A DNA stretch of 64,000 nt from Culicoidibacter larvae (GTDB taxonomy: Bacteria; Bacillota_I; Bacilli_A; Culicoidibacterales; Culicoidibacteraceae): contig NZ_VBWP01000003.1 of assembly GCF_005771635.1 (NCBI RefSeq), forward strand, positions 1 through 64,000, in the 5' to 3' direction. The notes below the pieces were generated by a model that saw nothing but the letters and a program-made list of their open reading frames with translations, had not been told where the DNA came from and did no database searches. Within the stretch, counting starts at the first letter, position 1. Every line of letters begins with the position of its first letter. Positions 35,929-44,184 of this stretch are shown piece after piece. The position numbers were made by a program, and so were the translations under genes.

Positions 35929-37554
35929 TTATTCATCACCATAAGCTGCAAGAATTTCTGCCTGCAACGCTTGGTCTTCAAGGTATTCCTCATATGGCAT
36001 TTCTTTATCGAAGATACCATTCGGCACAACTTCAATGATTCGGTTTGCTAATGAGTCAATAAATTGTTGGTCATGCGATGCAAATAACATACTGCCTTTA
36101 AATGCAACTAAACCATTATTCAAGGCGGTAATTGACTCCAAATCCAAGTGGTTAGTTGGGTCATCCAAAATAAGGATATTAGCATTTTGCAACATCATTT
36201 TCGCTAACATACAACGCATTTTTTCGCCTCCGGATAAAACCGGCACCTTTTTCAATGCTTCCTCACCCGAGAACAACATCCGTCCTAAGAAAGAACGCAA
36301 GAAGCTTTCAGTCTGATCATCCGGTGAATACTGTCGTAGCCACTCAACCAAATTTAAATCCAAGCCATCAAAATAGCTTGAGTTGTCTCTCGGTAAGTAT
36401 GAAACCGAAGTGGTAACACCCCACTTGTAACTACCTTCATCCGGCTCAATTTCACCCATAACAATCTTAAACAAGGTCGTAATCGCAATATCATTTCGTC
36501 CGACAAATGCAATTTTATCGCCCTTTTTCATCGTAAAGGTCACATTATCAAGCACTTTAACACCATCAACCGTTTTCGAAAGTCCCTCAACTGTCAGCAA
36601 ATCATTACCAACCTCACGCTCCTGATTAAACCCAACAAACGGGTAACGACGTGATGAAGGTGCAATATCATCCAAGGTAATCTTTTCCAAAACTTTTTTA
36701 CGAGAAGTCGCTTGACGCGATTTAGACGCATTGGCGCTAAATCGCGCAATAAAGTCCTGCAACTCCTTCATCTTTTCCTCTTTCTTGCGGTTTGAGTCCT
36801 GCATCATCCGCTGCGCTAACTGACTTGACTCATACCAGAAATCGTAGTTTCCGGGATATACCTTAATCTTACCAAAATCAACATCAGCAATTTGGGTACA
36901 AACCTTATTCAAGAAGTGACGGTCATGGGAAACCACAATAACCGTATTATCGAAGTTCAATAAGAACTCTTCCAACCAACGAATTGCCTGAATATCCAAG
37001 TTGTTGGTAGGCTCATCCAAAAGTAAAACATCAGGATTTCCAAACAACGCCTGCGCCAACAACACCTTCACCTTTTGTCCGGCTTTCAGCTCAGACATTT
37101 GCTTCTGGTGAATTGAAGACGGAATACCCAGTCCTTCCAGCAAAATAGCTGCATCACTTTCAGCGTCCCAACCATCAAGCTCAGCAAACTCACCTTCAAG
37201 TTCAGCAGCACGCATACCATCATCCTCATTGAAATCCGGCTTTGCATACAAAGCATCCTTTTCTTTGATAATCTCATACAAACGCTCATGACCAATAATA
37301 ACTGTTTCCAAAACCGGATACTCATCATAAGCAAACTGATTCTGCTTTAAAAAAGACATCCGCAGCCCCGGCGCCATATGCACATGACCGCTCGTTGAAT
37401 CAACCTCACCCGAAAGCACCTTTAAAAACGTTGACTTCCCGGCACCATTAGCACCAATCAATCCATAACAGTTCCCCGGCGTAAATTTAATATTCACATC
37501 CTCAAACAGCTTCCGATCCGAAAACTGCAAACTAACATTACTCACTGTAAGCAT
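35929..37554 (-). CDS. ABC-F family ATPase (YbiT-like)
   Basis: A 541-residue soluble protein with two ABC domains and no membrane part. First domain: GANGAGKSTF, variant signature SELKAGQKVKV, LLLDEPTNNLD. Second: GRNDIAITTLF (degenerate Walker A) and VLSGGEKMR, ILDDPTNHLD. The linker near residues 250-310 is Lys/Arg-rich. ABC-F proteins act on the ribosomal E site. The second Walker A lacks the usual GKS/T, which is notable. ATG 37554 fits AAGGAG best. Confidence 0.88.
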   Translation of the reverse strand: MLTVSNVSLQFSDRKLFEDVNIKFTPGNCYGLIGANGAGKSTFLKVLSGEVDSTSGHVHMAPGLRMSFLKQNQFAYDEYPVLETVIIGHERLYEIIKEKDALYAKPDFNEDDGMRAAELEGEFAELDGWDAESDAAILLEGLGIPSSIHQKQMSELKAGQKVKVLLAQALFGNPDVLLLDEPTNNLDIQAIRWLEEFLLNFDNTVIVVSHDRHFLNKVCTQIADVDFGKIKVYPGNYDFWYESSQLAQRMMQDSNRKKEEKMKELQDFIARFSANASKSRQATSRKKVLEKITLDDIAPSSRRYPFVGFNQEREVGNDLLTVEGLSKTVDGVKVLDNVTFTMKKGDKIAFVGRNDIAITTLFKIVMGEIEPDEGSYKWGVTTSVSYLPRDNSSYFDGLDLNLVEWLRQYSPDDQTESFLRSFLGRMLFSGEEALKKVPVLSGGEKMRCMLAKMMLQNANILILDDPTNHLDLESITALNNGLVAFKGSMLFASHDQQFIDSLANRIIEVVPNGIFDKEMPYEEYLEDQALQAEILAAYGDE

Positions 37555-37681
37555 AGCCATTCTCCTTCAATATATATAAAGACCACGGGGTAAAACCCAT
37601 GGTTCTTCCTGTTGCACATACTACGATATTATAGCATATCCTGCCTTTGAAAACAAAGGTAATTTTCATTCCCTCTCAAAG

Positions 37682-37718
37682 CAAAAACCCGGGCGGAGAC
37701 CAGCTCTGCCCAGGTTTC
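37682..37718 (-). terminator. Terminator after the YdeI-like gene
   Basis: Minus strand AAACCTGGGCAGAGC-TGGT-CTCCGCCCGGGTTT with small mismatches and a following T-rich stretch. Confidence 0.75.
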
Positions 37719-37724
37719 ATTTTC

Positions 37725-38285
37725 TCACATCGGTTTCAAGTTTCTGTTTAAACGATCAACCATCCACAGCAAGCGGCTTTCACGTCCGGCTTCAGTCTTG
37801 GCATCAAAATAAGCTCGTGTATACGTCTTCTTCACTGAAGGCGACATTGCCATAAAGTTAGTATATGCTGGCTCATACTGTTTCAGCACTTCGCTCAAAA
37901 CCGTAATCTCTTCTTCGCCAATCACTGGCGCCTTCGGCGCCTCCCACTGCCCGTTCGGTTTCGCCTCAGCGATTTTGGCGCGACCTAAATCAGTCATCAA
38001 CCCCTGCTGCTCAAGCTCAGCAACTAGCGCCTTATTCTTCGCCGACCATTTGCTATTCGCCTTCCGCCGCGCAAAATACTTCTTATACTGAGTCTCGTCA
38101 ATACTCTGCATCTGCCCGTCAATCCAACCAAAACACAAGGCCTCTTCCAAAGCTTCACCAGCCTTCAAAGTTGCCGGACCGCCCTTCTTGCCAAACAACA
38201 ACCAAACGCCTTCACTATCCACACCATATTCCATCAACCACTCACGAAACGTCGCCCGATCCCGAAATTCCAAAAGCTCAGCCAT
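37725..38285 (-). CDS. YdeI/OmpD-associated family protein
   Basis: A 186-residue cytosolic protein with family motifs SEGVWLLFGKKG, EALCFGWIDGQ and FARRKANSKWSAKN. Related proteins are annotated as bacteriocin-protection (YdeI), although the biochemical role is unclear. ATG 38285 follows AAGGGGTGAT. It is monocistronic with terminators on both sides. Confidence 0.82.
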   Translation of the reverse strand: MAELLEFRDRATFREWLMEYGVDSEGVWLLFGKKGGPATLKAGEALEEALCFGWIDGQMQSIDETQYKKYFARRKANSKWSAKNKALVAELEQQGLMTDLGRAKIAEAKPNGQWEAPKAPVIGEEEITVLSEVLKQYEPAYTNFMAMSPSVKKTYTRAYFDAKTEAGRESRLLWMVDRLNRNLKPM

Positions 38286-38333
38286 AACATCACCCCTTCG
38301 TTTACCTTTAGTATACCTTATTTTGGAAAAAAG

Positions 38334-38370
38334 AAAAACCGCCCGGACGTTGAACGTCCGGGCGGTTTCA
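38334..38370. terminator. Bidirectional terminator
   Basis: AAACCGCCCGGACGT-TGA-ACGTCCGGGCGGTTT, closing the EIIA gene on the minus strand. Confidence 0.92.
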
Positions 38371-38379
38371 AATTCTCAA

Positions 38380-38691
38380 CTAAGCGTTGATTTTTTTATA
38401 CATTTCAATCATTTCACCAACTAAGTCACGTAATGTTAAAGTTGTCATTAATTGATCTTCTGCATGCATGAACAATAATGAGAATTCAATTTGCTCACCT
38501 TGAGCTTCTTTTTGAATTAAGCCCGCATGCGCGTGGTGTCCTGTTCCCATGTGTTCGTTAGCTTCTTCTAATTTTTCCGCTGCTGCATCGTAGTTTCCTT
38601 CACGTGCATCTGCTAAAGCTTCCATCATTAATGAACGAGCAGTTCCTACTGCTGAGATAATTTGAAATGATACTAATTCCATGCCTTCCAT
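38380..38691 (-). CDS. PTS lactose/cellobiose-family EIIA
   Basis: A 103-residue three-helix protein. The phosphorylated His lies in GTGHHAHAGLIQKEA, and LLFMHAEDQLMT is the second family motif. It passes phosphate from HPr to a lactose/chitobiose-type EIIB, none of which is in the window. The gene is isolated. AAGGAGG precedes ATG 38691, and a cre-like palindrome lies 40 bases upstream, so carbon-source control is likely. Confidence 0.9.
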   Translation of the reverse strand: MEGMELVSFQIISAVGTARSLMMEALADAREGNYDAAAEKLEEANEHMGTGHHAHAGLIQKEAQGEQIEFSLLFMHAEDQLMTTLTLRDLVGEMIEMYKKINA

Positions 38692-38731
38692 TGTGTGGCC
38701 TCCTTAAAATTCTTTTAAATTTTTTGTTTCA

Positions 38732-38746
38732 AAAGCGAAACGCTTT
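38732..38746 (-). promoter_or_regulatory. cre-like palindrome before the EIIA gene
   Basis: AAAGCGAAACGCTTT, a perfect inverted repeat around AAA; on the minus strand TGAAAGCGTTTCGC matches most of the CcpA cre consensus except its last positions. Confidence 0.5.
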
Positions 38747-38905
38747 CAGTAGTTATTTTACCATAGAAGGAACCTAGATTCAATTATTGGCGTTCCTTTT
38801 AATATACTTTTTCAGTTTTTAAAATGACCAACTTCCTTCAAAGACCTGCCACTTTCAAAACACTACCGAAATATGGTATGATAAAATGACATGAAAGGTT
38901 GGTGA

Positions 38906-40183
38906 TTGCATTTGAGTAAATGGTATCCGCTTGATAATGCGGCAAAATTGTTCTCAGCAGTGACAAAACCATCTAACACCTCGGTTTTTCGGGTAGCTAT
39001 CATCATGAAAGATAGTATTCAACCGGAAACATTACAGCTTGCCCTTGACCAAATTACTGACCGCTTCCCGACGATGAACTTACAGCTTCATAACGGACTT
39101 TTTTGGAAATTCCTGGCCGAGAATCCCAATCGGATTCTCGTCGAAGAAGAAAGCGAATATCCATGTGCTCCATTACATGCTAAAAGTAATCACAACTTCT
39201 ATTACCGGATTCTCTACTTCAATCGTCGAATTTCTATTGAAGTATTTCATTCATTAACTGATGGCAATGGTGCTGTTGAATTTTTAAAAACACTTGTCTA
39301 TCAATATCTCCATTTACTTGGTCACGATATTGAAGATGAGGGATTAATTTTATTACCTAAAGATATTGCTAGCAGCCGCGAAAAAGAAGATAGTTATGGC
39401 AAGTATTACGCTGCTAAAGCTTTTAAAAAGCAAAAGCATCCGCAAGCATTTCATCTTGCCGGCTCACCGCTTGATCCGCCCGGTAATAACGTTATCAATG
39501 GTTTGATTGAAGTTGACACTTTACGTGCGGTCGCAAAAAAATATGGGGTAACTATTACCTCATATTTATCAGCAGTTTTGATTTACACTATATATCAAGA
39601 ATGCTACTATCCAAAAATTGATAGCGGCGATGTGCGAATTACTATCCCAGTAAACTTACGTAATATTTTCCCATCTAAAACATTACGCAACTTTTTCTCT
39701 GTAGTCACGGTCGGAAATCCATACCAAGAGTCACTTGATTTTGCATTATTGGCTACTGAAATCGATCGCCAATTGAAGCATGAAACCAGTAGTGATAGCT
39801 TATTGCCAGTATTAGCGGGAAACATGCGTTGGGAACGCTTAATGGCTATTCGTTTGGTTCCTGAGTTTATTAAAAACTGGGGCATGCGTTATGGATTTAA
39901 TGCCTATGGCGAAGAAACAAAAACGATGTCGCTTTCAAATCTGGGAGCTATTCGTTTTCCAAGCCAAATGCAACCATTTATCGATTGGATGGAAGTTGTC
40001 CTTTATCCAACTCAAAAAAGCCCGATTAATTGTGGCATCTGTTCAACCGGTCATTTATTTACAATCTCCTTTGCAAGAACAATTGAAGATGCAGCACTTA
40101 TTTCGGCATTCTTCCGTTTCTTAAAGGAACACGATGATATTACTGCTACGGTTTATGGGAACGAATGGGGGTATGAACAATGA
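38906..40183 (+). CDS. Putative alcohol/condensation-type acyltransferase
   Basis: A 425-residue protein of the CoA-dependent acyltransferase/condensation superfamily: the active-site motif HSLTDGNG (HxxxDG) near residue 113 and RITIPVNLRN with FFSVVTVGN later. Similar proteins are annotated alcohol acetyltransferase; substrate unknown. No ATG is available; TTG 38906 or TTG 38912 follows AAAGGTTGGTGA. Its stop overlaps the next gene, whose product is a zinc-ribbon membrane protein, a pairing often seen in Bacillota. Confidence 0.65.
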   Translation: MHLSKWYPLDNAAKLFSAVTKPSNTSVFRVAIIMKDSIQPETLQLALDQITDRFPTMNLQLHNGLFWKFLAENPNRILVEEESEYPCAPLHAKSNHNFYYRILYFNRRISIEVFHSLTDGNGAVEFLKTLVYQYLHLLGHDIEDEGLILLPKDIASSREKEDSYGKYYAAKAFKKQKHPQAFHLAGSPLDPPGNNVINGLIEVDTLRAVAKKYGVTITSYLSAVLIYTIYQECYYPKIDSGDVRITIPVNLRNIFPSKTLRNFFSVVTVGNPYQESLDFALLATEIDRQLKHETSSDSLLPVLAGNMRWERLMAIRLVPEFIKNWGMRYGFNAYGEETKTMSLSNLGAIRFPSQMQPFIDWMEVVLYPTQKSPINCGICSTGHLFTISFARTIEDAALISAFFRFLKEHDDITATVYGNEWGYEQ

Positions 40184-40854
40184 CACACTGTCCTAATTGT
40201 CAGGTAGAGTTACTCGAAGCAACAAATCGGTGCCCGATTTGTCAAAAACATCTTACCGCCGAAACTGATGCGGTAGCACAATCATTTTATCCCGTTTATC
40301 ACCCACTGAAAGTTCACACTATTCAACGTTTTACTTTTAAACTCACACTTTTCATAGCTATTGCCATTGTTACTTTGATGATTGCTTTGCAAGTGCTGAT
40401 GGGAACAGTATACTTTGGCGCAAATTTGATTGGTGCTCTTGCTATCTATGGGTTCATCTTGGTCAATTATACCATTATGTCGCGGGTAAATACCGGTTAT
40501 AAAATTGTCGTGCAAGTTGCAGCCATTGCAGTATTGCTTGTGTATATCGATGCTGCTAACGGCGCCTATTGGTGGAGTACAATTGCAGTCATTCCCGCAG
40601 CAATCATTGGTGCAGTTATTGCGATTTTGGTTATTGTTAATGTACAAAAAATGCAATGGAACACTTATATTCATTATCTAATTTCGTTATTATTTTTAGC
40701 CTTGATGCCAGTTCCACTGATTATACTTGGTATTGTACCGTGGCTTTGGTTAGCACTGGCTGCAAGCTTATTTGCCATATTAACACTTATAGGTGTTTCG
40801 CTCTTAAGTAACAAAAGTTTGAAGAGCGAATTCATCCGCCGCTTCCATTTTTAG
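40180..40854 (+). CDS. Zinc-ribbon membrane protein (DUF6320-like)
   Basis: A 224-residue protein: an N-terminal zinc ribbon with Cys4, Cys7, Cys18, Cys21 (CPNC and CPIC), then six hydrophobic helices from residue 47 on and a short basic tail. It overlaps the acyltransferase gene by four bases (ATGA type), so they are co-translated. Function unknown; the arrangement suggests a membrane partner of the acyltransferase. Confidence 0.7.
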   Translation: MTHCPNCQVELLEATNRCPICQKHLTAETDAVAQSFYPVYHPLKVHTIQRFTFKLTLFIAIAIVTLMIALQVLMGTVYFGANLIGALAIYGFILVNYTIMSRVNTGYKIVVQVAAIAVLLVYIDAANGAYWWSTIAVIPAAIIGAVIAILVIVNVQKMQWNTYIHYLISLLFLALMPVPLIILGIVPWLWLALAASLFAILTLIGVSLLSNKSLKSEFIRRFHF

Positions 40855-40882
40855 ATAAAATTAAAAAAACATGTAAAAACAG

Positions 40883-40911
40883 TTGAAAATGATGAAAAAA
40901 AGCAGTATAAT
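40883..40911 (+). promoter_or_regulatory. Promoter of the antitoxin RNA
   Basis: TTGAAA (40883-40888), exactly 17 bases, TATAAT (40906-40911). Among the best consensus promoters in the window, and it reads into no protein gene. Confidence 0.88.
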
Positions 40912-40917
40912 AAAAAC

Positions 40918-40981
40918 ACCAAGTGATAACAAAAACCATATGAACAAAAAAAAGAGAAGCTCTGCAAAGCTTCTCTTTTTA
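40918..40981 (+). ncRNA. Antitoxin RNA of a par/Fst-like type I toxin-antitoxin locus
   Basis: A transcript of about 64 bases is predicted from the promoter at 40883 to the terminator at 40952-40981. Its 5' part carries AGTGATAACA-N5-CATATGAACA, which also occurs (with N4) over the start codon of the opposing toxin gene. Because the two RNAs run in opposite directions, the repeats are complementary between them, as are the shared terminator stems. RNA II of plasmid par has the same size and plan. No coding potential of note. Confidence 0.82.
40922..40946. repeat. Direct repeat DRb-like (antitoxin 5' region)
   Basis: AGTGATAACA, five bases, CATATGAACA. Partner copy at 41067-41090. Confidence 0.92.
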
Positions 40982-40982
40982 T
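40950..40982. terminator. Bidirectional terminator shared by toxin and antitoxin RNAs
   Basis: AAGAGAAGCT-CTGCAA-AGCTTCTCTT with A8 on the left and T5 on the right. Confidence 0.9.
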
Positions 40983-41005
40983 TTTTCTGTGACATAACTA
41001 CTTAC

Positions 41006-41083
41006 TTAATCATCCTTCTTGCCTCGATCAATTTGTCGAATCAAGAGTATAATCAATAAAATCACCAGTGATAACAGCTCCAT
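41006..41083 (-). CDS. Small hydrophobic toxin peptide, Fst-like (25 residues)
   Basis: A 25-codon ORF with one of the best ribosome sites in the window (AGGAGG, seven bases before ATG 41083). The peptide starts MELLSLVILLIILLI, a single membrane helix, and ends with a charged tail finishing GKKDD. Size and helix-plus-charged-tail design match Fst/Ldr-type membrane toxins, though the Pro of typical Fst is absent. The convergent antisense RNA, shared terminator and paired direct repeats support the call. An extended -10 promoter lies upstream. Expected role: membrane damage when not silenced; chromosomal purpose unknown. Confidence 0.8.
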   Translation of the reverse strand: MELLSLVILLIILLIRQIDRGKKDD

Positions 41084-41090
41084 ATGAACA
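41067..41090. repeat. Direct repeat DRa-like (toxin start region)
   Basis: AGTGATAACA, four bases, CATATGAACA; spans the toxin ATG and first codons. Confidence 0.92.
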
Positions 41091-41127
41091 CCTCCTTCCA
41101 GAGGCGATATAGTATTGCCACTCAGCA

Positions 41128-41136
41128 ATTATAACA
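41128..41136 (-). promoter_or_regulatory. Extended -10 promoter of the toxin gene
   Basis: Minus-strand TGTTATAAT (TG-n-TATAAT; hexamer 41128-41133), without a good -35 box. Predicted mRNA of about 170 bases ends at the shared terminator. Confidence 0.7.
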
Positions 41137-41208
41137 CAGAAATTTTAACCAAATTCACACATTTTAATTTTTTATCTATTTTTAGTATTTTACGCGATGA
41201 AACCTCAA

Positions 41209-42555
41209 TTATTTGGCCTCTTTCACGACTGTCTCAGCTTCTAACTCATCTTCAACTTCTTCATATTCTTTCAGGTGTGCCGTACCATACGCGGCATCTT
41301 TTCCAGGCAATACCAGATGCAAGACAATACCAACGATTGCGGCAAGCGCCATACCACTTAATTTTACCGGTCCAATAAAGAATACTGCACCACCAAGTCC
41401 AAGTACAATGATAATGGCAATCATCATCTGATTACGCTGATTCAACAAGTCAATCTTGTTATCAACCAAAACGCGAACACCATTGAGTGCAATCAGTCCG
41501 AACAAAATAATTGAAACACCACCCATAACCGGAGTCGGAATCGTAGAAATCAATGCTGAGAACTTACCGATAAACGAAAGCACCACCGCAATAACTGCTG
41601 CTGTTCCCAGCACAAAAACTGATGCAATTCTAGTCATGCTGATAACACCGGTATTTTCTGCATAGGTTGTTTCTACCGGGCCACCTACAAGGCCAGAAAG
41701 CAATGTAGCGATACCATCTCCCAGCAAGGTACGGAAAAGCCCTGGTTTATGAATCAGGTCTTTTCCAATAATACTTCCCAAAACCACATGATCGCCAACA
41801 TGTTCAGCAACCGTCACAATGGCTACCGGCAGCATAATGCTGATCATCTCCAAGCTTATTTCCGGCGTATAATTAACAAACGGAATACTGAATGCCGGCA
41901 TTGCAAAGAATGGCTGCTCAATCACCGGTGTGAAGTCAACAATGCCAAGAATACATGCGGTCACATATCCGGCAACGATGCCGATTAAAATCGGAATCAG
42001 CTTGATATAGCCTTTACCAAGAATCAGTGCCAACACTGCCGACAACGTTGTCACCGCAGCAACAATTGCATAGCTGACATTGAAACTCTCTTCTAGCAAA
42101 CCGGCGTTGCCGATTGCCACGCTCGCCAACCCAAGCCCGATAACAATGATAACCGGTCCGATAACAACCGGCGGCAAAATATAATTAAACCATTTAGTGC
42201 CGAATATCTTAATAACAAAAGCCAGAATGATATACACACAGCCGACCAGCGCCACACCCATAAAGGCATTGTTCAGACCCAACCCATTGGCAATTGCTCC
42301 AGCGGCAATCATCGGTGTGATGAAAGCGAACGAAGACCCAAGATATACCGGCGACTGCCCTTTTGTACTAAGAATATAAATCAGCGTTCCGACACCACTT
42401 GCAAACAAAGCGATTTCTGGCGGAAATCCTACCAAATACGGCACCAGCACCGTTGACCCAAACATTGCGAATACATGTTGTAAACTCAGTAAACCCCATT
42501 GAAAATAATTTTTCGGTTTCTCATTTACATCCATAACTAATTGTACTTTTGCCAT
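41209..42555 (-). CDS. NCS2 nucleobase permease, uracil/xanthine type
   Basis: A 448-residue membrane transporter with about 14 helices. Hallmarks of the UraA/PbuX branch: GLLSLQHVFAMFGSTVLVP near the N-terminus, the TM8-like motif TVAEHVGDHVVLG, and the TM10 region GLVGGPVETTYAENTGVI. The AEH and P-E-T-x-Y-x-E-N-x-G pattern favours uracil. ATG 42555 follows AAAAGGAG. A leader with an attenuator hairpin precedes it. The C-terminal tail is acidic. Confidence 0.85.
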   Translation of the reverse strand: MAKVQLVMDVNEKPKNYFQWGLLSLQHVFAMFGSTVLVPYLVGFPPEIALFASGVGTLIYILSTKGQSPVYLGSSFAFITPMIAAGAIANGLGLNNAFMGVALVGCVYIILAFVIKIFGTKWFNYILPPVVIGPVIIVIGLGLASVAIGNAGLLEESFNVSYAIVAAVTTLSAVLALILGKGYIKLIPILIGIVAGYVTACILGIVDFTPVIEQPFFAMPAFSIPFVNYTPEISLEMISIMLPVAIVTVAEHVGDHVVLGSIIGKDLIHKPGLFRTLLGDGIATLLSGLVGGPVETTYAENTGVISMTRIASVFVLGTAAVIAVVLSFIGKFSALISTIPTPVMGGVSIILFGLIALNGVRVLVDNKIDLLNQRNQMMIAIIIVLGLGGAVFFIGPVKLSGMALAAIVGIVLHLVLPGKDAAYGTAHLKEYEEVEDELEAETVVKEAK

Positions 42556-42575
42556 ATATACCACTCCTTTTTATA

Positions 42576-42736
42576 AGTAAAAAACGGCCTCCCGTCAAGC
42601 GGGCGGCCGTTTTAATTTTCACACAAAGAAAGAGCATTTCAATGCATAAATATCAGACGTCCTTATCAAACTCCCGGAATGACTTAAAGGATTTTTTCTT
42701 TTTAAAGAATATCACGTCACAATTTTATTGACAAGA
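42576..42736 (-). promoter_or_regulatory. Promoter, leader and attenuator of the uracil permease gene
   Basis: Minus strand: TTGTCA -17- TATTCT starts a leader of about 150 bases. A hairpin with loop TTCCGGGAG and arms TCCTT/AAGGA comes first, then the GC-rich terminator stem at 42581-42613 ending in T6, just before the ribosome site. This is a transcription-attenuation layout. The loop resembles but does not exactly match the PyrR-binding consensus. Confidence 0.6.
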
Positions 42737-42741
42737 TTTTT

Positions 42742-44067
42742 TTACACGCTGATACCAAAAATGACGCCAACAACAAAGTTAGCTATGAATATGATGTCTA
42801 GCACCCAGAGCAAGACCGGTATTTCACGGTAGCGGCCTTTAGCAACCATTGCGATAGTATAGAAGATAAATCCAATCGCAATCCCTTTGGCGATACTGTA
42901 AGTCAGCAGCATGAAAATGATGATGAAAAACGTTCCGATGACCACTGGCTCATCGCTGAAGTCGACATCACGCAGCGATTCGACCATCAGTGCGCCAACT
43001 AGAATCAACGCTGGTGCGGTGATTGCCGGCACTTGGGCAATGGTAATGATGAGCGGCGCGAAGAAGAGCGAAAGTAAGAAACAAAGTGCCGTGAAGACTG
43101 CTGAAAGTCCAGTACGACCGCCAACTTCAACACCAGTTAATGACTCAACAAATGATGTCACTGATGAAGTACCTAAAACGGCACCGATTGTAGTAGCAAT
43201 CGCATCACCGAACATTGCCCGGCCCATGTTTTTCACATTGCCTTCTTCATCCACTAAACCAGCCCGTTTAGTGACTGCCAACAAAGTACCGGCAGTATCA
43301 AAGAAGTCAACAAATAAGAACGCAAATATAATCGGTATAAACTGCCAAGTGAATACTGTTGGTATTGCTTCAAATACTGCACCAAAGGTTCCATCCAATG
43401 ACGGAATTGCGCCAAACACTGCGGTTGGCATTGGAACAATTCCTGCAACCATCCCGATAACTGTTGTCCCGACTAAACCAATAAAAATAGCTGCTGGAAT
43501 CTTCTTTACCATTAAAACTAAGGTAATAACTAAACCGACAACAGTTAAAATAACTGCCGGGTCACCAAGATTACCAAATGTAACAAAAGTTGCTTCGCTG
43601 GCAACAATCAATCCTGAGTTTTTCAAACCAACAAAAGCAATAAAAAACCCAATTCCAACGGCAACTGCTGCTCGCAGCGACTGCGGAATTGCTTTAATAA
43701 TCTTCTCACGAACACCACTTACTGATAAACAAATAAAGAGCACCCCGGAAATAAAAATTCCTGCTAATGCCTGTTGCCATGTATAACCCATAACAATAAC
43801 AACACCATATGCAAAGAAGGCATTCATCCCCATGCCGGGCGCTAACGCTACCGGCAAGTTTGCCATAAATGCCATAATCAGCGTCCCAATCACCGCTGAA
43901 AGTGCAGTTGCAACAAAAACTGCATCCGAATCCATTCCAGTTGCCGACAAAATTGCCGGGTTAACAACCAAGATGTAAGCCATTGCCAAGAACGTTGTCG
44001 TTCCTGAGATAGCCTCAGTTCGAAGATTCGTTTTGTTCTCCTTCAAATGAAATAACTTTTCAAGCAT
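42742..44067 (-). CDS. pbuG: Guanine/hypoxanthine permease (AzgA-like NCS2)
   Basis: A 441-residue transporter of the AzgA branch: RTEAISGTTTFLAMAYILVVNP at the start (positions 14 on), GMGMNAFFAYGVV, FVDFFDTAGTLLAV and TSSVTSFVESLTGVEVGGRTG. About 12-14 helices. ATG 44067 has GGAGG upstream. The purine riboswitch of the guanine class in its leader supports import of guanine or hypoxanthine. The gene symbol follows Bacillus usage. Confidence 0.88.
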   Translation of the reverse strand: MLEKLFHLKENKTNLRTEAISGTTTFLAMAYILVVNPAILSATGMDSDAVFVATALSAVIGTLIMAFMANLPVALAPGMGMNAFFAYGVVIVMGYTWQQALAGIFISGVLFICLSVSGVREKIIKAIPQSLRAAVAVGIGFFIAFVGLKNSGLIVASEATFVTFGNLGDPAVILTVVGLVITLVLMVKKIPAAIFIGLVGTTVIGMVAGIVPMPTAVFGAIPSLDGTFGAVFEAIPTVFTWQFIPIIFAFLFVDFFDTAGTLLAVTKRAGLVDEEGNVKNMGRAMFGDAIATTIGAVLGTSSVTSFVESLTGVEVGGRTGLSAVFTALCFLLSLFFAPLIITIAQVPAITAPALILVGALMVESLRDVDFSDEPVVIGTFFIIIFMLLTYSIAKGIAIGFIFYTIAMVAKGRYREIPVLLWVLDIIFIANFVVGVIFGISV

Positions 44068-44118
44068 ATACCTAAAACCTCCATGTTTTCTTTCTTCAAC
44101 TCCTATTTTTAAAAACAA

Positions 44119-44150
44119 AAAAAGAGTGATTGTTGATCACTCTCTACATT
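44119..44150 (-). terminator. Riboswitch-controlled terminator
   Basis: Minus strand AGAGTGATC-AACA-ATCACTCT then T7, between the purine aptamer and the permease gene. Confidence 0.8.
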
Positions 44151-44184
44151 GCGAAAAAATAACAAAAAAGATGCTTCGTTATTC

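Noticed and set aside
40940-41060. Plus-strand ORF starting MNKKKRSS within the antitoxin RNA
   Set aside because: No ribosome site before it, and it runs through the terminator hairpin; the region is better explained as a non-coding RNA.
42660-42700. Exact PyrR-binding loop in the uracil permease leader
   Set aside because: The loop TTCCGGGAG is one base short of the consensus spacing and the flanking stem differs, so I report only an attenuator.
42911-43786. Long plus-strand ORF (291 codons) opposite the guanine permease gene
   Set aside because: It is the antisense shadow of a firm membrane transporter gene, low in complexity (Ser/Thr/Lys/Pro) and without a ribosome site.
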